NCBI GenBank assembly: GCA_947095585.1
Contig: OX352763.1
Coordinates: 20,013,462 to 20,077,461, forward strand
Length of the DNA stretch: 64,000 bases
Source: Nephrocerus scutellatus
Taxonomy: Eukaryota; Arthropoda; Insecta; Diptera; Pipunculidae
Direction of reading: 5' to 3'
Below the pieces are notes generated by a model. It was given only the letters and a program-made list of their open reading frames with translations, was not told the DNA's origin and ran no database searches. The translations under genes were made by a program, and so were the position numbers. Shown piece by piece: positions 59,276 to 64,000 of this stretch; position 1 is the first letter of the stretch; every line of letters starts with the position of its first letter.

Positions 59276-59581
59276 ACACCACTCCTGCTATTATCCTTGT
59301 ATGGCCTGTATCGCTAGGTTTTTGCCAGCGACATCAATTCGAGTAAGAAAAGTTATCAGATGCAGCGAAAAAATGTAATATTGTCGAAAGCTGAAGAACG
59401 GGTGAATGGATGGATGAATGAAAAACTGGGTTATAGAAAAAAAAATGTATTATTGGCCTATTTTTCGTTGTAAGGTAATATTTGCTTTTGGTTTATAGTC
59501 AAAGTTTCGAGGAAAAACTATGAAATTGTGCTTTACCACGACATAGAAGTATTGCACTGAATTAAAAACAAACTTTACAAT

Positions 59582-59688
59582 AAGCTGCAAGGATATTCGT
59601 AACCAAAAATGAATCAAATTTGGTAGAAAGACTCAGTAAGCTGCAAGGATAAATATAAATCGTATTTGGTAGATAGCCTGAGTAGTAG
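59582..59688. repeat. Imperfect tandem duplication of about 55 bp
   Basis: AAGCTGCAAGGATA starts both units (59582 and 59638), each ending in ATTTGGTAGA followed by AAGACTCAGTA or TAGCCTGAGTA. Confidence 0.7.
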
Positions 59689-61249
59689 GTTTTCAAAAAG
59701 AAGTAAAAGGAATGCTTGAACTCCATTATGGCAATTCCTCGTTAACCCAAGTAACTTGTTCGATTAAGCCAAGAGGAGATAATTTTGTCATAAACGTTAT
59801 ATCCTACCGATATTGCTTTTAAGTTGTCCACGTGCAAAATACGAATGAATAGGAATAAGGAAGCTATTCATTCGTATTTTGTCAATTTTTTACCAATTTT
59901 ATTGGATTCACTCTTTTATTGTCCTCCTGATAATAGCGTCCTACTGAAGTGTCCCTATTACTTTGCAGTTCCACAAATAAGGGACAATCAAACGCGCATA
60001 ATAAAAACGCCTTCCGCTATAATAATTGTTAGGAAATAAATTGATCCTTACTCGCTTTTGGCAAAGAATTAATGTTTTTATTTTCAATTACGCTGAAGGC
60101 TTGCGTGTTAAAAAGCCATTCGAGCGAATGTAACTCCCCGACAAATGATAAGGAATTTTAATTGTCCCTCACTCTCAATAGGATATCGCTTGTCGCTGCC
60201 AGGATTTACTATTTACCCGTCAATCACGCCAAAGGACAATTGACAATCGACAAAGATAAGGCAAAGTAAAAAATAAAAAAAATAAACTTCTGGTTCGGAT
60301 TGCTATTAAAGTCGTCTATTGAATATGGGTGTGACTGACTTTGATATTGGGCGTCAGTCAGTGCCACGCAGGAGTCATTCGACGCAAATTGCTATATTTT
60401 ATAAAGTAGAGATAAACGAATCCCCATCATTTGTGCGTGCGCTAATCAAATTGGTAGAGTAAGGAGGATGATGGATAAAGGTCGGTGCGGTGCGTCGCCC
60501 GGGAACTCTTCAAATTGCATGCGACAAAATCTGTGTAGAGGGTGACTAAGCGTTGTTTGTTTACCAATGAATGCGTTAAGCAAGGAGTTATGTTGATGTG
60601 ATGAGATTGAATTGCAGGACACCATCAAGTGTCCTTGCTGAGTTGATGAGAAAAGATTTTGTTGATATACGCGTCAAGTGGCCGCTTGGTTTGCTTTTAC
60701 GTACATTGTGAAGTTGTAGTGGTAGAGGGTGACTAGGAAACAGGGTGTTTTTTTTGTTCAATCGTGTTTACGTTCAGTAAATTTAAGGCTCAATAATTCA
60801 ACAATTAACAGAGAAAATACTCGTCTTATGGATTTTATTAAGCAAGGTGAGGTTCAGTACAAGATATTGATAGTATTGTACAAGGTATTGATAGCATTTA
60901 AAAGAAAATACCGATAACGCCCTGTCAGGTCTATGCTTAAGGAAATTCCTAAGTAAGCCAATTAGAGAGGTCCAACAACTTGAATTGACAAACACTTTAC
61001 ATTGTAGTTATTTGAAAAATCTGAAGCCCATTGCAAGAAGTATAGGTTATAACCAAACTTAAGTGCTTACTTAAGTGGCGCTATAGTCATTTAAGTGCAT
61101 CAACTAACATAACACTTCAATTAGAAAGGTTAGCGAAACTGCTTTCAATTGCTTACACCTCCTTTTCTTCGCAGATCACCCATCACTTTTGCACGCTATC
61201 GGAGACCTTCCTCTACTACGCTGTCCGACTGGGTTTAGTTCGAAGACTC

Positions 61250-61560
61250 CCGGGCCGGATCTTTGATGTCCATTCGCTCTAAATGTTCAGCCATCTCAAA
61301 CGTACAGTACGTAGATTCTTGGCTATGTCTATATAGCTGTACACCTTGTATAATTTGTCATTGAATCTTCTCCTTCGAGGTCCGTCAACGCAAAAGAGAC
61401 TAAGAATCGTAAGAAGAATTTTTCGCTCGAAACGACCAAGGATATCTCCATCGTTCAAATACCTTTGAGCATAGAGCACTTGAATGATTAAGGTCTTATA
61501 TAAAGTCTTCGTAAAGGTAAGAGAGAGAGAGAGTGCTTTACTACTCAAATAGTAGCGCAA
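61250..61560 (-). mobile_element. RTE-like LINE C-terminal fragment, separate subfamily
   Basis: The minus-strand frame 61279-61560 reads KTLIIQVLYAQRY, LGRFERKILLTILSLFCVDGPRRRRFNDKLYKVYSYIDIAKNLRTVRLRWLNI. It matches the layout of the window-start copy (VLTYGSETW, FERKVLRRIVGPVCEEG, YNDEIYERYHDVDIVK, RLRWAGH), but with the CVDG and RRRYN wording, so it belongs to a different subfamily. A GA run at 61523-61534 interrupts its upstream part. Confidence 0.7.
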
Positions 61561-61996
61561 ATGAACAGCGATTGATAAGAGTTATTCTACTTGGTGTCAT
61601 TGTTAGATGTTACAGAGTATCTTAGCTAGACAAAGTCACTAGGTAGGTAGACAACGTGGCGGTGCCCGCTGCATGTGTTGCGAGAGCTATTATTGGCGTT
61701 TTTTCTATACCACCAACCTCAAGAGACCTACCTGTAGCGTTCAAGTACGAGATACGTGCGATTAACATATACTCTTAAAGCTCTTTCAGGTCGGCAAAGA
61801 ATTGTTTGCTCAAAGTAGGGAGGGTGGACCCAGCTTGTCACCGCCGACAACTTCTTCTCTAGCATAGAATTAGCTACGATATTGCAACCTAAAATTTGAC
61901 AGTAGTGGGTACAGTAAGTGCTACCAAAGAGTTCGCGCCAAGCAAGACGATGCCTGCTAAGGAAATGCCTGTAAAATCACTGCTATGATGATACAT
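61561..61996. other. Non-coding stretch
   Basis: No gene or element recognised. Confidence 0.45.
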
Positions 61997-62050
61997 CATC
62001 ATCATCATCATATTTGGCTCTACAACTGGGGTCCTGGCCTCCCGGATAAT
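61997..62050 (-). mobile_element. RTE-like LINE 3' terminus with ATC tail
   Basis: An ATC run at 61996-62011 is followed by ATATTTGGCTCTACAACTGG and GTCCTGGCCTCCCG, the same 3' end as at 11195 and 30550. Only about 50 bp remain before unrelated sequence. Confidence 0.7.
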
Positions 62051-62125
62051 AAATCAGTCTGCTTAAATGTCCCAAAGAAGGACAAAAGAGTACCAGGTCC
62101 ATTAGCCAATTACACCATCATCTTG

Positions 62126-62345
62126 TCCTGTAACCCCGGTTGGGGCATAGGGCGTCAACAAAACGTCTCCATCCTTCACGGTCTGCAGCAAGGTATTTTA
62201 GCTGTGGCCACGTCCTTCTCTGGGATTCTGCTTCTGCTAAGACAGTTGATTTCCATTTTTTTCTTGGTCTTCCAACCCGCCGTGCACCCTGTGGATTCCA
62301 TTCAAAGGACTGCTTTGCAATTTCGTCAATTCGTCAATTACATAG
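62126..62345 (-). mobile_element. LINE C-terminal fragment of another family
   Basis: Minus-strand translation reads DEIAKQSFEWNPQGARRVGRPRKKWKSTV, LAEAESQRRTWPQLKYLAADREGWRRFVDALCPNRGYR, with no stop. This is the characteristic end of some RTE/CR1-type LINE polyproteins (WNPQGxRxxGRPRxxW ... AxDRxxWRxFVxALC). It is well preserved compared with its neighbours. Plus-strand frames in the same place are incidental. Confidence 0.7.
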
Positions 62346-64000
62346 CGGGAGAAATCGAAGACAGGAATCCAAAACATAGATGATCAACTATTTTACCAAA
62401 CCAAGGAAGGAGCCGAAGCTATGAATAAAATGATGAGAGGGCAATCCATTTCATCAGCGTAGTCACTGGGTAAGCATCTTGCATCATCTGCTGAGAGAAA
62501 ACTCACAGTCCTGGACAATTAATTAGCAAATGACATTTCAAAAACTCTCAGCATTTAAGCCTGTTAATGGAGCTCCTAACAAAAATCGAATGATGTTGAG
62601 ACTCTCGACGTTTTGCAGGAATTATGCACTCATTGCGGTAGCACCAGAAACACAAACTAGTCCTACATTAACTTATGACAGTCCTGAAGACTTCCCGTAT
62701 AGTTAACATACGTTGCTATGTCTGCCGATAACATACCGAGCGGTAACAAAGTAAGACGAGAAAATTCAATGTGGTTTTCGTCTGCGAGGAACACTCTGTG
62801 ACAGGGACAGCCTGCATTTCCAATAATTCAACTTCGGTCCACCCTGTAAGCAAGTATAGACAAGTGTACCATATTTCACGCATCTTTGCCATATCTAATT
62901 AAAGTCATTCTCTCTCTTGGATGATGATGAAGAGACGGTTCAATATTGTGTCCCATTCACTTTGTTTTATTGTTCCTCAAGACCATCATCTCACCCTTCT
63001 TTAAGACCATTGGCGGAATTTCAATAGCAAGTTCTTGAGAAATTGCTAATTTATTTTCTTTGAGCCGCTGGCACTAGCTCGCTTCTCAGTCTATTGCTAC
63101 TCTTACGGTTATTTTGTTGTTATTCCGTGAGCTTCTCCTGGCGGTTAATCTCGCACGGGGCCTGAGTAGCTGGGTGGTGGGGTGATGTTTTCTGTTGACA
63201 AAATACGTATGCGTACCGGCGCGGTTATTTGCACTTATCCAAGAGTGTAACTGGTGCTAATTTGTGCTACTACGGATGCAGATGATAGCTATGATGATGA
63301 TGATTATGCCATCAGCAGCCTTTCTTGGCTGGTGGCACTTTTCTTTCTGGAGCGCCACTGCGAGCAGAGCAAATCACTCGTGGGTATTGGGTGTGGGCCA
63401 TTCAATGCACGTGGTTGATTCCAAAGCAGCTCTGCCCCTTGAGATGGCATCATCATTAGCTTTTGTGTAATTAAATATTTTCCCATTTTATGCGAATTGG
63501 ATGCAGTCAACTAGGTCGAGCCATCGTATCGTCCGTGTAACGCGGCCTCACGTGGTACTCGACGAACTTGAATTTATTTTCAAAAATGTACGCGGATTCC
63601 TTGTATCTATGGCAGTCGTGAGAAGTAATGTTCGAAATGTTCACGCCAGCGTCTCAAGAGTAACACTTTGGTCGTGGATGGGGGTGCAGATTAGGGTATT
63701 TCGCGGATTTGGTTAGGTTTATGCTGCTTAGAAACAAATGCCTTTGCCTTATTCTCATTAAACTGTTTATTTATACCACTGTCAGCCACATTCCAACGTC
63801 AGAGTAGTCCTATACAAATGAAGCTTATCTTTTCCAGGTACTTTTGATATTTCTTTTATTTTTTTATGACTGCTACTTGCCCTCTCGCAAGTACAAACTT
63901 GGGAGCGATAAAAATAAATTTATTTTGGCTTTACCTTACATTGTATTTTATGAAGGATACCAGGAAAAGGCAGAGGGATCCTTTTTTGTTTAAGAATTTA
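62346..64000. other. Non-coding stretch to window end
   Basis: No recognised gene. ATG/ATGATG runs lie near 62920 and 63285-63305. Frames at 63264-63716 have no known domain. Confidence 0.5.

Larger units (their letters stand above)
58011..61249. other. Non-coding stretch without recognised gene
   Basis: Contains a TA run at 58862-58872, a CTAC run at 59256-59275 and the duplication at 59582. Frame 58697-59044 (115 codons, minus) and others have no known domain. 60040-60250 is repeat-free. Confidence 0.5.

Noticed and set aside
1..64000. CRISPR arrays, operons or bacterial ribosome-binding sites
   Set aside because: The sequence is clearly of animal origin; tandem arrays here have no unique spacers and are minisatellites.

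Overview
This 64 kb window looks like intergenic or intronic DNA from a transposon-rich insect, most likely a fly (Diptera). That is inferred from AT-rich sequence, CAA/GAC/ATC-type trinucleotide runs, mariner-family elements and several insect-type LINE clades; I cannot name the species. I found no host protein-coding gene and no canonical tRNA or rRNA gene. Any host exons would have to be short and unrecognised. The one intact coding region I can support is a transposase.

Mobile elements dominate. (1) DNA transposons: a structurally complete DD41D mariner-like element at 55408-56711 with TA target duplication, terminal inverted repeats and an uninterrupted transposase. There are two decayed relatives on the minus strand (about 6607-7515 and 47010-47640) and two decayed classical mariners (about 10728-11090 and 40335-40815). 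(2) One RTE-like LINE family is present in about a dozen fragments: 1-301, 6334-6560, 11195-11345, 27340-27998, 27999-28765, 30550-32075, 32165-32460, 43215-44140, 50044-51950, 54786-55165, 61250-61560 and a tail at 61997. Several of these lack the reverse-transcriptase core. (3) Other LINE remnants: a long endonuclease-plus-RT element at 1577-4345 split by an insertion with an 11-bp target duplication; an R1/LOA-like element at 13385-15090; RNase H and CCHC-finger tails at 19000-20010 and 23140-23790; Jockey/CR1-like RT pieces at 10255, 18260, 26300, 56714 and 57440; and a Jockey-like Gag zinc-knuckle piece at 34609-35001. (4) A tRNA-derived SINE with near-perfect A and B boxes lies at 28039-28322, with two more copies at 7607 and 53985.

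Tandem arrays: a 60-bp minisatellite at 23889-24510 that is open in two frames, a roughly 44-bp minisatellite at 38740-39308, and a 100-120 bp array at 33900-34470 inside a dispersed AT-rich repeat that also occurs at 8095-8400.

The remaining stretches are AT-rich, apparently single-copy sequence with short microsatellites. They are listed so the reader knows they were examined. No operon-like or pathway relationships exist; the relationships here are nesting, truncation and internal deletion among mobile elements.
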